Assembly: GCA_965140775.1 (NCBI GenBank)
Contig: OZ223471.1
Coordinates: 992,001-1,056,000, forward strand
Length of the DNA: 64,000 nucleotides
Reading direction: 5' to 3'
Source of the DNA: UBA6244 sp965140775
GTDB taxonomy: Bacteria > Bacteroidota > Bacteroidia > Bacteroidales > F082
Shown: in pieces, positions 35,794 through 44,577 of the stretch
Layout of the letters: every line of letters begins with the position of its first letter
How positions within the stretch are numbered: the first letter of the stretch is position 1
The notes under the pieces: model-generated
What the model was told of the DNA's origin: nothing
The model's database searches: none
Seen by the model: the letters and a program-made list of their open reading frames with translations, nothing else
Made by a program: the position numbers and the translations under genes

Positions 35794-37170
35794 TTAGTTT
35801 TTTATAATCTTCAGTACTTTATTTGAATTGTTTATCTGATTGAATAATACAACAAAATATATTCCGTCAGGAAGATATGAAAAATCCAGTTTCTCGGGAA
35901 TTTCTTGTTTGTTCATCACTATCCTGCCATTGTAGTTATAAACAACAACCGAATGGTAGTCGGCAAAACAACTTGTTGGGAAATTTACTTCGTTAGTAGT
36001 TGGATTAGGGTAAATATCGCACTCATGTGCAAAGTTCTCAAGTTCTCCCACGGTTATTTTGTCGGTATCTTTCAGCATTGGCATTATCATGTCTTTTGTG
36101 TTGTCGGGGTTAAGGGGAGACATACTTGTGTTTAAAGTAGCAAAGTATGCTGTTTTTTGATTTCCAAGATCATCAGTAATGACAAGTTTTAAATATAAAT
36201 CCATGTCCAGAGGCATCGACTGATGGACCGTGTGAGTTGTATTTGGTGAGTTATATAGTGTTGCCCATAAGTTGGTATAGCTTTGACCGGTGTATGAGTA
36301 ATACCATACATAATCATAGTTCGGTTTACCTCCACTTACGTGTCCTATCCAATCATAATAGCCTGAGTTGCTTGCAGTATGCGGACCGGTTATATACACA
36401 TCCAATGGTGCATATTGTTGAACATTGATATTTGTGCTTCTGGAATACCCAGTTCCACACAGGTTTGATGCACGAACATTGATATTCTGGGTTCCGCTCG
36501 TGCTGGGGGTGTAGGTAACTGAGGTTCCTGATCCATTGAAGCTACCTCCCCCTGTATGTCCCCAAATATAGCTACTTGCACCTTCTACATTATTTGTTGT
36601 GCAAGAAATGGTTTGCCCAATATAAGGATTAGCATTTGAGGTGCTTACATAAGCCGGAGTAGCGGGTTTCCCAATGTATGGATATAAAAATGCTTCACGC
36701 GAATCAGTAATGGGCAGTCCAATTTTTTGAAAGCTGACATTGGCATGAATGATGCCGATTCCTGTTTCATTGTCATCCCAATTTACGGTGAAAACATAGC
36801 TTCGATTAGCATCACCGGCATAGTGCCACCAATGGTCAGGATCGCAATTGTTTACCAAACCATCTACAGCCGTTATTATACCATCAGAGACCCAAACATC
36901 CCAGTGTCTTCCCCACGTTACGCCTCCTGTGAGTGAAATGGTGTAATTAAATGTATTATTGATGCCATAGACTTCATAACAACAGTTTTCTTCTCCGCTG
37001 ATAGTTAGTTCTATTTTCGTTGAGGCCTCTGTGGAGGTCGAAGACCGGTTCTCTGTTTTTATTTCATTTAAATTTATTGGTGAAGTGGTCGATTTATCCG
37101 GCTTTTGTTGCGAATAAATGCTTACACCACAAAATAGAGTTATTAATAATAAAAAGGTGAATTTTTTCAT
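35794..37170 (-). CDS. Secreted T9SS-sorted protein with PKD-like domain
   Basis: A 458-residue protein with a signal peptide (ending near SIYSQ). An unrecognised N-terminal domain (about 50-165) contains ENCCYEVYGINN and CDPDHWWHYAGD. A PKD/Ig-like domain covers about 165-255 (EGASSYIWGHTGGGSFNGSGTSVTYTPSTSGTQ). A second beta-rich domain runs 255-350. A T9SS type A C-terminal domain starts at DIYPNPTTNEVNF and ends YFVVLFNQINNSNKVLKIIKN. It is exported to the surface or outside; substrate unknown. It is the only T9SS gene beside the SusCD operon, with which it shares direction. Confidence 0.82.
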   Translation of the reverse strand: MKKFTFLLLITLFCGVSIYSQQKPDKSTTSPINLNEIKTENRSSTSTEASTKIELTISGEENCCYEVYGINNTFNYTISLTGGVTWGRHWDVWVSDGIITAVDGLVNNCDPDHWWHYAGDANRSYVFTVNWDDNETGIGIIHANVSFQKIGLPITDSREAFLYPYIGKPATPAYVSTSNANPYIGQTISCTTNNVEGASSYIWGHTGGGSFNGSGTSVTYTPSTSGTQNINVRASNLCGTGYSRSTNINVQQYAPLDVYITGPHTASNSGYYDWIGHVSGGKPNYDYVWYYSYTGQSYTNLWATLYNSPNTTHTVHQSMPLDMDLYLKLVITDDLGNQKTAYFATLNTSMSPLNPDNTKDMIMPMLKDTDKITVGELENFAHECDIYPNPTTNEVNFPTSCFADYHSVVVYNYNGRIVMNKQEIPEKLDFSYLPDGIYFVVLFNQINNSNKVLKIIKN

Positions 37171-37537
37171 TTTGTTCGTTGTTAAGTTTATTAAAATACT
37201 TGTTAATTCGATGTCAAGTCGAATACCATTTCTAATTCAGGTTTTGTTAAGAAATGATCCAAGAGATATGGTTGACAATGAAGTACAGTCGAAATGTTTG
37301 TTATTGTATTTCTTGGACAAAGGTATCATTGACTTGTTTAAAATGTTTTGCCTATTGTTTTTGTTCGTTTATTGTTGATATGCATAGGCTTAAGTTTCGT
37401 TATTTACTTATATCTACCTCCTTTCTTGTTTGTCAGGTACAATACTAATTTCTATTGTTATCAATTTAATTAGGTTATAAATGGAAACAAAAAGGAGGGC
37501 CAGATTGGTAAGCCCTCCTTTTTAGAATCATTAATAT
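37171..37537. other. AT-rich spacer with a terminator
   Basis: No credible gene. A TACCTTTG on the minus strand at 37318-37325 could serve the T9SS gene, with a leader near 150 nt. The right end holds the strong terminator of the SusCD operon. Confidence 0.5.
37489..37523 (-). terminator. Bidirectional terminator ending the SusCD operon
   Basis: A perfect 12-bp stem AAAAAGGAGGGC / GCCCTCCTTTTT with an 11-nt loop and A/T tracts on both sides, 15 nt after the stop codon of the last operon gene. Confidence 0.93.
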
Positions 37538-38026
37538 TTAGTATTCATCATCAAGAAATCCGGTTCTTCTTACTCCTGAACATACATAAATAGTTCCGGG
37601 GTCAGAAGCCCATTCAATTTCCATGTAAATACTGTCGGCTACATTTCCGGCTTTTGTAATGCCTCCATCGATAAAGACTTGACCATTTGTAATTGTTGTA
37701 TTATCATCGTACATAAGATCTGTACCATCAACAATTGAAAAAGTATTATTATCAATGTTAGCATTGGCTTTCACCTGAAAAGACCAAAAGTTTCCTTCAT
37801 CTGTGACCCACATTTCGGTGCTGTTATTAGCAGCAGTGTTAAAAGTGTAAAGAACACTATGACCTGCGCCATAAATATCAACCCCATCCACAGTATAGGT
37901 AACCCACCATTCTCCGGGGAGTGTTTTTCCTAAGTTTACATAGTCTACTACCGGATCTTTCATTTTATCGCAAGACATCATGAAGCCAAGTAACAGTGTA
38001 AAACTAATTATTAGTATTTTTTTCAT
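37538..38026 (-). CDS. Lipid-binding-like lipoprotein of a SusCD operon
   Basis: A 162-residue lipoprotein (lipobox GFMMSC). The mature part starts LPGEWWVTYTVDGVDIYG and is beta-rich, with ending DPGTIYVCSGVRRTGFLDDEY. This matches my recollection of the lipid-binding putative hydrolase family (PF12888) that accompanies SusCD and DUF5012 proteins in Bacteroides. It is probably a surface-exposed outer-membrane lipoprotein. It lies 25 nt after the DUF5012 gene and is the last gene of the operon. No catalytic motif is visible. Confidence 0.72.
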   Translation of the reverse strand: MKKILIISFTLLLGFMMSCDKMKDPVVDYVNLGKTLPGEWWVTYTVDGVDIYGAGHSVLYTFNTAANNSTEMWVTDEGNFWSFQVKANANIDNNTFSIVDGTDLMYDDNTTITNGQVFIDGGITKAGNVADSIYMEIEWASDPGTIYVCSGVRRTGFLDDEY

Positions 38027-38051
38027 ATTCGATTTTTTTTAATGTTAATAA

Positions 38052-38729
38052 CTACTCTTGTTTTGTTAATGTTACATCAAAGCCAAAGTCAGCTTCAATC
38101 ATTAATGCAAAATAAGTGATTGTGCCACCATCAACTACAATGTCTTGAGCTTCGGTTGGATCTCCCCAGCCGGGTACAAAACCTTGCGAACTTGTCCAGG
38201 TTCCGTCAGCATTTTCAGTAAAGATTCCGTTGGCAGCATAATTGGGTCCATATGATGGTGGACCTTGCCAATAATAGGCGCCCAGAATATCATCAATTTC
38301 ATAAACCCCGGGGCCAATTTTTGTAATGGTAACAGTGCCACCGGCATTTTTGTTGTTTCTAATGCCATCATAGGTGCCGGAGATGTCTGTGCCATCAAAG
38401 CCATATTCAATTACCCTGATTTTTCTCTCCACCATTGCACTATAGCCATCGTTGTTGACAGCTGAATAGGTAAAGTAATAAACGCCAGGAACATCTGTAT
38501 CTACACTTCCTTCAACAACAACAGGTAAATCAACGCCATCAGCAGATGCAGTAACTCCTGGTTCTACGTAGGGTGTTCCTTTCTCAAGAATAATATATGC
38601 ATCTCCTTTCATGTCGAATGTTGCATAATATGTGATTTGAGAAATATCTTTGGTTGTTTCCTTTTTACAGCCACTAATTAGCACGGCTGAGAATATAACC
38701 AAACCGATATATGTTAAATATTTATACAT
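38052..38729 (-). CDS. DUF5012-type lipoprotein with Ig-like domain
   Basis: A 225-residue lipoprotein (lipobox VLISGC). The N-terminal Ig-like domain (about 30-110) reads ILEKGTPYVEPGVTASADG..PVVVEGSVDTDVPGVYYFTYSAVNNDG, the DUF5011/5012 pattern. The C-terminal half (about 115-225) contains ISGTYDGIRNNKNAGGTVTITKIGPGVYEIDD, a beta-rich module of unknown function that resembles the product-binding domains of SusE/F-like accessory proteins in position. It lies between susD and the last gene, with 25-nt gaps on both sides. Confidence 0.78.
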   Translation of the reverse strand: MYKYLTYIGLVIFSAVLISGCKKETTKDISQITYYATFDMKGDAYIILEKGTPYVEPGVTASADGVDLPVVVEGSVDTDVPGVYYFTYSAVNNDGYSAMVERKIRVIEYGFDGTDISGTYDGIRNNKNAGGTVTITKIGPGVYEIDDILGAYYWQGPPSYGPNYAANGIFTENADGTWTSSQGFVPGWGDPTEAQDIVVDGGTITYFALMIEADFGFDVTLTKQE

Positions 38730-38754
38730 AATTTTATATTTTTTTTGTTAGCAA

Positions 38755-40236
38755 TTATTTTTTATCCCACCATACTTTGGTTGTAAAAGCAACAGGAGCA
38801 GGGGTGTTGGGGTTTCTGGTTGTCTCAATGTCAGGAAACATGAGTCTTTTTGGAAATAGCCCAGATGAAATTCCTTCTGCAGGATAAACAATTTGACCGG
38901 GGATGTAACTGGCATCATCTGAGAAAACAGCACTTGTTTTAGGATAACCTGTTCTGTTTTTTTCAAAGAATGCTTCAAATGCATGTGCTCCCGGTAATGA
39001 GGCCCACTTTTGTGTGATTATTGCTTCCAATTTAGTTTCGAAATCACCCGTTGTTGGGTAGGCATATGGCTGTCCATCATCATAAATGCCATCTGTAGCT
39101 ACACCCAATTGAGCAAAGGCGGCTTCAATACCTGCTTCATAGGCTTCTTTAGCTCCATTTCCTCCAAAAAATCTTTCTAAAGCTTCTGCCTGTAAAAAAT
39201 AAGATTCGGCAGCTGAGATGAAATATACAGGATCAGTAGCATGTACTAATGCAACAGAAACACTAGCCGGATCCAGAACAGTACTTGGAAGGCTAAATGT
39301 GCCCTGGTTCATGGCTTTTTGACCACCTGAACCCGGAGTGTAATACGCGTCAAGTCTGGGGTCGCCATTGTTTTGTAACCACGACATAAATGTGACACTT
39401 GCCCTTAAGTTTGTGGCAACATTTAATTGACGAAAATTGTACTCATACAAAGGGTTACTTTTGCCGGCAGCATCAATAAATTGCGTCATGGCTGCATCAG
39501 TGGTAAGAAAACCATTTCCATTGTTGTACAGGCTTTCAATCCCAGTTTTAGCAACCTCGGGTTTTGCATATACCATTCTTAAGTACATTTTCAGCATCAG
39601 TGTATTGGCAAACTGTTTCCATTTGGTTAGATCGCCACCAAATACGAAATCAGTTTTATTAACAACAGAGTTGGTGCTGGCTTCAAAGTCTTGAGCTAAA
39701 GCATCGTTGATTTGTTCAATAAGTTTGATATAAACATAATCACCATCATTAAACACGGGGGTATAATTTCCTTGATCACCTTGGAATGCCTCGTCATATG
39801 GTACTTTGTCGTAGAAGTCCACCATAATTTGATAAGTGTAGGCATTCATTACGGAACCCATCAAATAATAAATCCAATCTTCGTTTTCCTTGGATTTATT
39901 GATGATGATAAAGTAATCATTGAGTGCACCAGCAAAAACTTCTTGCCAGGTATACTGAACAGTAGTTTGGGTAATGTTGAATTGATCGTATGCTTTATAC
40001 TGATTGGCAGCATTAGATTGTGTCCAATATTGCGACCACATACCACCTATGATGGCGTATTCTGCACCAATTCTTCCTGCGGAAGAGGCAACAGCAGCAG
40101 GAAACATCAATTCCGGAGTTGCAACTTCCACCGTGGGATTATTGGGATCGGTGTTGACATCCAGAAAATCCTTTTCGCATGAAACAAATGAAAGTGTCAT
40201 GGAAAAAACTAGTAAATATTTAATTATTAATTTCAT
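38755..40236 (-). CDS. SusD/RagB-family outer-membrane lipoprotein
   Basis: A 493-residue lipoprotein (lipobox LSFVSC) followed by EKDFLDVNTDPNNPTVEVATPELMFP, the start characteristic of the SusD-like_2 subgroup. Alpha-helical repeats fill the body. AAESYFLQAEALER near residue 355 and AYEAGIEAAFAQLGV lie in the C-terminal part. It forms the lid over its SusC partner and captures the ligand at the surface. Ligand unknown: the operon has no glycoside hydrolase, lyase or sulfatase. The gene starts 19 nt after susC ends. Confidence 0.94.
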   Translation of the reverse strand: MKLIIKYLLVFSMTLSFVSCEKDFLDVNTDPNNPTVEVATPELMFPAAVASSAGRIGAEYAIIGGMWSQYWTQSNAANQYKAYDQFNITQTTVQYTWQEVFAGALNDYFIIINKSKENEDWIYYLMGSVMNAYTYQIMVDFYDKVPYDEAFQGDQGNYTPVFNDGDYVYIKLIEQINDALAQDFEASTNSVVNKTDFVFGGDLTKWKQFANTLMLKMYLRMVYAKPEVAKTGIESLYNNGNGFLTTDAAMTQFIDAAGKSNPLYEYNFRQLNVATNLRASVTFMSWLQNNGDPRLDAYYTPGSGGQKAMNQGTFSLPSTVLDPASVSVALVHATDPVYFISAAESYFLQAEALERFFGGNGAKEAYEAGIEAAFAQLGVATDGIYDDGQPYAYPTTGDFETKLEAIITQKWASLPGAHAFEAFFEKNRTGYPKTSAVFSDDASYIPGQIVYPAEGISSGLFPKRLMFPDIETTRNPNTPAPVAFTTKVWWDKK

Positions 40237-40255
40237 ACTATTTTCTTTTTATACG

Positions 40256-43200
40256 TTAGAAGGACAATTGTAGTTTAACTCCAAATGATCGTACCGTTGG
40301 TCCAACAGCGAATTCGCCAAATTGACCACGAAGATCGTTTCCGTAGGTGGTTGATTCAGGATCAATGAAATTGTTTTCTTCAGGTGTCCACATGAGTAAG
40401 TTTCTTCCAAATGCGGTTATCGTGAAGCTGTTGAAGGGAGTCTTTGTCAAGAAACTTTGTGGTACATTATAGGATAGGGTCAATTCTCTCAATTTCATAA
40501 ATGTTTTATCTAAAACATGTTCTTGAGAAATAGAATTGTTGGTAGTTTGATTCCAGTATTCGTTGATGTTAGATTTGTCGATTGGAGTAGTGTTTTCCAC
40601 ATATGAAAAAGTGCCGTCACCATTGTCTATTTCATTAACTGAATTGGGAACAATGAATGGATTCCTGTCGTTGTACATGGTATTGGTTGCGTTCCCAACA
40701 AAATAGTTCAGTCTGGCTGTGTAGCTGTAGAATAGTCCTCCTTTTTGGTAATCTAGTGTTGCGCCCAAATTCCAGTTTTTATACCTTAAGTTTGATGAAA
40801 GCCCCATAAAATAGTCTGCCTCTGAAGTTCCGTAAACAACTTTATCTGTGTTGTTTACAGGGATACCGTTGCTGCTGCTAACGATAACTCTTCCATCTTC
40901 GGTATATTTCTGGGTTTGCCCTAAAAATTGTCCTAAAGGTTCTCCCACTACCGCATTATATTCGATTCCATATGCTGAGTATAGGGTGTATTTTTCAATT
41001 CCGTTTGGAAGAGAAACGACTTCACTTCTGTTTTGTGTGTAGGTATAAGTGAGATCCCAAGTAAAGTTTCTTGATTTAACCGGAACAAGGTTTATAGCCA
41101 ATTCAATACCTTTATTTGATACAACCCCTAGATTTACTACTCTTGTGGTATAACCAGAACTTGGAGCAATGCTTATAGGCATAATTTGACCGTCGGTTTC
41201 TTTTGAATAGTATGCTATATCAATTCCAATTCTGCTTTGCAAGAAGCGGAGGTCTGCTCCAATTTCCCACTCGGAAGTAATTTCAGGTTGTAGCTCGCCA
41301 TTTCCAAGTTCGTCTCCCATTTCAAAAGCTGTTACCCCGTCGATAGGAAATTGAATATCGCCAAATCCTAAATTAATATCTGCTGCAACGAGGGTGCTGT
41401 AGATACTATATGGATCAGCATCGTTTCCTGTCATACCCCAGCTTGCTCTAAGTTTGGCAAAACTTAAAATGTTGTTTCCTTCAAGAGCAGAAACAGCTTC
41501 TGTTAGGATAAAACTTAAACCAACTCCGGGATAAAAAAATGAATTTTTATCTTTTGGAAGTGTAGATGACCAGTCATTTCTTGCTACAACATTTAAAAAG
41601 AGATAATCTTTAAAACTCAAATCAGCTTGTGCATAAATACCATACAATCTTTTATTCTCATAATATGCAGAAGCTTCTGTAGGTGCATTTGGACTGTTGC
41701 TCAGGCTGTAATACTCCGGTATTGTAAGGGCTTCAACCGTTGTGATTTGTTCTCGGTGGTTCCTTTGTAATACGTTCCAGCCTACGAGTGCATCAAGATT
41801 TAAGCTCTTGTTAAGTTTCTTGGTGTAGTTTACCATTACGTCACTGTTGAACTCTCTGGAATAGTAAGATTGCTCACTTACTCCTCCTACTGAGGTGTTT
41901 CCTTCGTTGGGCGAGCCTTTCTTTGGAATTGCAACAGCTTGCCAGTCTTTGAGCATCGAGTTGATTACGTCTGTTGAAAGACGTGCATTTACTGATAATT
42001 CGCTCGTAAAATCATATTTGAAATATGTATTTCCATAGAACCTTTCTGAAAGGAAGTTGTTGCCGTTTTCATTTAATACGAAATATGGGTTCTGAGCGTA
42101 TGGAGTATAAAAATTGTCAACGTTGTAGAACTTGTTGTTATAATCAGCCATGTCAACAATGCTTAAGTCCCGGGGTGTTTGAATGATTTCCTGAAACATT
42201 GTACTTCCTGCCGAGGTTCCTTGTCCGGTAGTTACAAATTTTGAGTCTTTCCTGACATAATTGGCTGATCCACTTGCCGAAAACTTTCCGTTTGTTATAC
42301 TGCCTTTAAGTGCAAAGTCATTTCTTTTATAGGAGTCGGCATCCGTAGGAACTACACCATCAGAGTTAACGTTGTTATACGAGAAAAGGAATGTGGAGTG
42401 TTCATTTCCACCGCTGATAGATATGGTGTTGTTGTAGGTAGATCCTATATCATAAAAATCTTTAAGGTTGTTTTCTTGTGCCGAAAATGGTTTTGTAAGT
42501 TGTGAGTTATCCACGACGTTTCCCCATGGACGAGTTTTTCCATCCATTTTAGGTCCCCAACTGCCATTTTCATTTGAAGCCCAAAGTCCTGACCATCCCT
42601 GGCCATAAGTGTTTTGAAGTTGGGGAATTCTCAATGGAGTAGAAAAGTCGGCAGAGGTAGAAAAGTTTACATTGATCTTTCCTGATTTTCCTTGTGCCAA
42701 TTTCCCTTTTTTTGTTGTGATAATCACAGCTCCATTTGCAGCTCTTGATCCGTAAAGAGCAGTAGCTGAAGCGCCTTTAAGAATGGTCACGCTTTCGATA
42801 AGGTCAGGGTTGATGTCGTTTGCAGCATTACCAAAGTCCTGTGAACGACTTGTTGTTGTTGCTCCAACACGAGAGTTTTCAACGGGAGAACCATCTACTA
42901 CGTACAAAGGTTGATTGCTTCCATTAATTGAGGAATAACCACGCACAATAACAGATGTGGAGGCTCCGGGGGCTCCCGAGGTGTTTGCAATACTTACCCC
43001 AGCAACCTTACCTTGGAGTGAACTCATCATGCTAACAGGAGCAGCTTTGTTCAAATCGTCGCCTGTAACGGTAGTAGCTGAATATCCTAGGGCTTTCGCT
43101 TGCCTTGTGATTCCAATAGCTGTAACAACTACCTCATCCATCATTAATGCATCAGTTTCCATACTGACATTGATGGTTTTTTGATCACCAATTTCCTTTT

Positions 43201-43447
43201 CAATGGTTTTCATACCAACAAATCGAAATACAAGTGTTTCATGTTCTGGTGCCACATTTAGCGTGTAATTACCGTCGAGGTCGGTTATGGTTCCCATTTG
43301 GGTTCCTTTCACCAAAACGGTAACGCCGGGCAGGCCGCTTCCGTCTTCTGAACTGGTAACCTTACCACTAATGGTTCTCGTTTGCGCCTGGGCCAAATTA
43401 GCCCCCAGCATAAACAAGAACGCCAGCAAAATTGTAATTTTTCTCAT
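40256..43447 (-). CDS. SusC/RagA-family TonB-linked outer-membrane transporter
   Basis: A 1063-residue importer. Signal peptide (1-21, ending LAQAQ), a carboxypeptidase-regulatory-like domain (about 25-105), the conserved MMDEVVVTAIG TonB-box region, a plug domain with GVSIANTSGAPGASTSVIVRG and LYVVDGSPVENSRV, then a 22-strand barrel ending in SFGVKLQLSF. No N-terminal STN domain, so signalling through an anti-sigma factor is not expected. It is the first gene of a four-gene operon (susC, susD, DUF5012, lipid-binding-like). Promoter and palindrome lie upstream. Confidence 0.96.
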   Translation of the reverse strand: MRKITILLAFLFMLGANLAQAQTRTISGKVTSSEDGSGLPGVTVLVKGTQMGTITDLDGNYTLNVAPEHETLVFRFVGMKTIEKEIGDQKTINVSMETDALMMDEVVVTAIGITRQAKALGYSATTVTGDDLNKAAPVSMMSSLQGKVAGVSIANTSGAPGASTSVIVRGYSSINGSNQPLYVVDGSPVENSRVGATTTSRSQDFGNAANDINPDLIESVTILKGASATALYGSRAANGAVIITTKKGKLAQGKSGKINVNFSTSADFSTPLRIPQLQNTYGQGWSGLWASNENGSWGPKMDGKTRPWGNVVDNSQLTKPFSAQENNLKDFYDIGSTYNNTISISGGNEHSTFLFSYNNVNSDGVVPTDADSYKRNDFALKGSITNGKFSASGSANYVRKDSKFVTTGQGTSAGSTMFQEIIQTPRDLSIVDMADYNNKFYNVDNFYTPYAQNPYFVLNENGNNFLSERFYGNTYFKYDFTSELSVNARLSTDVINSMLKDWQAVAIPKKGSPNEGNTSVGGVSEQSYYSREFNSDVMVNYTKKLNKSLNLDALVGWNVLQRNHREQITTVEALTIPEYYSLSNSPNAPTEASAYYENKRLYGIYAQADLSFKDYLFLNVVARNDWSSTLPKDKNSFFYPGVGLSFILTEAVSALEGNNILSFAKLRASWGMTGNDADPYSIYSTLVAADINLGFGDIQFPIDGVTAFEMGDELGNGELQPEITSEWEIGADLRFLQSRIGIDIAYYSKETDGQIMPISIAPSSGYTTRVVNLGVVSNKGIELAINLVPVKSRNFTWDLTYTYTQNRSEVVSLPNGIEKYTLYSAYGIEYNAVVGEPLGQFLGQTQKYTEDGRVIVSSSNGIPVNNTDKVVYGTSEADYFMGLSSNLRYKNWNLGATLDYQKGGLFYSYTARLNYFVGNATNTMYNDRNPFIVPNSVNEIDNGDGTFSYVENTTPIDKSNINEYWNQTTNNSISQEHVLDKTFMKLRELTLSYNVPQSFLTKTPFNSFTITAFGRNLLMWTPEENNFIDPESTTYGNDLRGQFGEFAVGPTVRSFGVKLQLSF

Positions 43448-43548
43448 AATGATAATTTTTGGTTAATGAATTTGTTATAAAACGATAAATGTTAAATTTA
43501 TGTGTCTTTTTCTCTAAGCTTTTAACACGGTTTTAAAGATCGAGACAA

Positions 43549-43582
43549 CAAACTTAATAAATATTTAACAAGCTTTAACAAA
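43549..43582 (-). promoter_or_regulatory. Promoter of the SusCD operon
   Basis: On the minus strand TTTG (43582-43579), a 22-nt spacer and TAAGTTTG (43556-43549) resemble the Bacteroidota consensus. The leader to the susC ATG would be about 100 nt. Confidence 0.55.
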
Positions 43583-43610
43583 TTGTGGCTATTTTTGTGC
43601 CGATAATGCC

Positions 43611-43630
43611 AATTTCAAACGTTTGAAATT
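43611..43630. promoter_or_regulatory. 20-bp perfect palindrome, putative operator
   Basis: AATTTCAAACGTTTGAAATT is its own reverse complement over 20 bp. The centre AAACGTTT is the form bound by LacI-family regulators. It lies about 28 bp upstream of the susC -33 element and 180 bp before the start codon. No LacI-type gene is in the window. Confidence 0.65.
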
Positions 43631-43696
43631 TTCAATATTTCTTAAATCGGGGCTTGAATTGTCGCTTTTATTGTTAATAAATAACAATAAAATGAG

Positions 43697-44125
43697 CTAG
43701 TTAAGTCGTTTGTGGTAAGCTAAAATGATGATAAAAAGTATAAAAGAGACCAAAATCATGGGCCAGAGGTAATTTTCGTCGATGACCCTCGAAAATACAA
43801 CGAAACCTATGGCCGTGCCCAAAAATATCCACATGCCAATCCGTTTCAAACGGAAGGTGAGAATACCTGCAGATAACAACAGCAAGTGCAGGACTAAACC
43901 TATCCATAAATAGATCTCGAATGCGCCCATGTTATAGTAGGTGTGTTGAAACCTTAGGGCAAACTCATCATCGGTGATTTGATACGCGATTACGGCACCG
44001 AAAAACAAAATGCCGATAACGCCCATCACCACCGAACCCAAGGCAATTACTCTGAGTAAGAAAGGTTTTTTCAGATTTTTGGCAGGCTGGACAATCTCCG
44101 GGGTGGTTTCATTTTCTTCCATCAT
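43697..44125 (-). CDS. Small four-helix membrane protein
   Basis: A 142-residue protein: a polar acidic N-terminus (to about residue 20) and four membrane helices (about 23-47, 68-90, 94-113, 117-137). No family recognised. It overlaps the preceding membrane-protein gene by 4 nt (ATGA). It shares layout and some residues with that neighbour (TFRLKRIGMWIFLGTAI here, MWKLRKPGFHLYAIAQI there; ILFIIILAYHKRL and ILFIVLYARHL at the ends), suggesting distant duplication. Function unknown. Confidence 0.75.
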   Translation of the reverse strand: MMEENETTPEIVQPAKNLKKPFLLRVIALGSVVMGVIGILFFGAVIAYQITDDEFALRFQHTYYNMGAFEIYLWIGLVLHLLLLSAGILTFRLKRIGMWIFLGTAIGFVVFSRVIDENYLWPMILVSFILFIIILAYHKRLN

Positions 44126-44559
44126 TTATTCATTTCGGGTAAATGGCGTGCATATAGCACGATAAACAGTATGGTGACCAGCAATTCGGCCGTGGGGAAA
44201 GGCAAGGAGGGCATATAAATTTGCTGGATGATCATCACCATAATTTGGGCAATGGCATACAGGTGAAATCCGGGTTTGCGCAATTTCCACATGAATATGG
44301 CCCCCATCAGACTGCCTCCGTAGGCAAGTGTTTGAAAAAGATAATAGGTAGGCGACACCGAAAACATCAAACTAATCACTTCCAATTGTTCCTCATTTAA
44401 ATGAAAAGGTTCGAATCCGCCCTCCAGGAAAACCTGTTGAAAGACATCGTAAAAGGCGAACATGGAAAGGTTGGTAAAAGTCATCAATCCGCTTCCTATA
44501 AAAGTCAGGATGCAGATAAGGGTGAGGCCGGAGGTTCTGATGGGGGTTGGTTGGTCCAT
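44122..44559 (-). CDS. Small four-helix membrane protein, paralogue-like neighbour
   Basis: A 145-residue protein with membrane helices at about 12-35, 68-90, 92-112 and 118-138 and a short external loop containing FLEGGFEPFHLNEEQLEV. It lies 18 nt after the ammonia-lyase gene and overlaps the next membrane-protein gene by 4 nt, so the three form one unit. Whether the two membrane proteins relate to the lyase product is unknown. No recognised family. Confidence 0.75.
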   Translation of the reverse strand: MDQPTPIRTSGLTLICILTFIGSGLMTFTNLSMFAFYDVFQQVFLEGGFEPFHLNEEQLEVISLMFSVSPTYYLFQTLAYGGSLMGAIFMWKLRKPGFHLYAIAQIMVMIIQQIYMPSLPFPTAELLVTILFIVLYARHLPEMNK

Positions 44560-44577
44560 TTTAATGTTTCGAGATAA

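Noticed and set aside
37118..37378. 86-residue forward open frame in the spacer before the T9SS gene
   Set aside because: AT-rich, overlaps the T9SS protein's signal peptide on the other strand, and lacks a recognisable domain or promoter.
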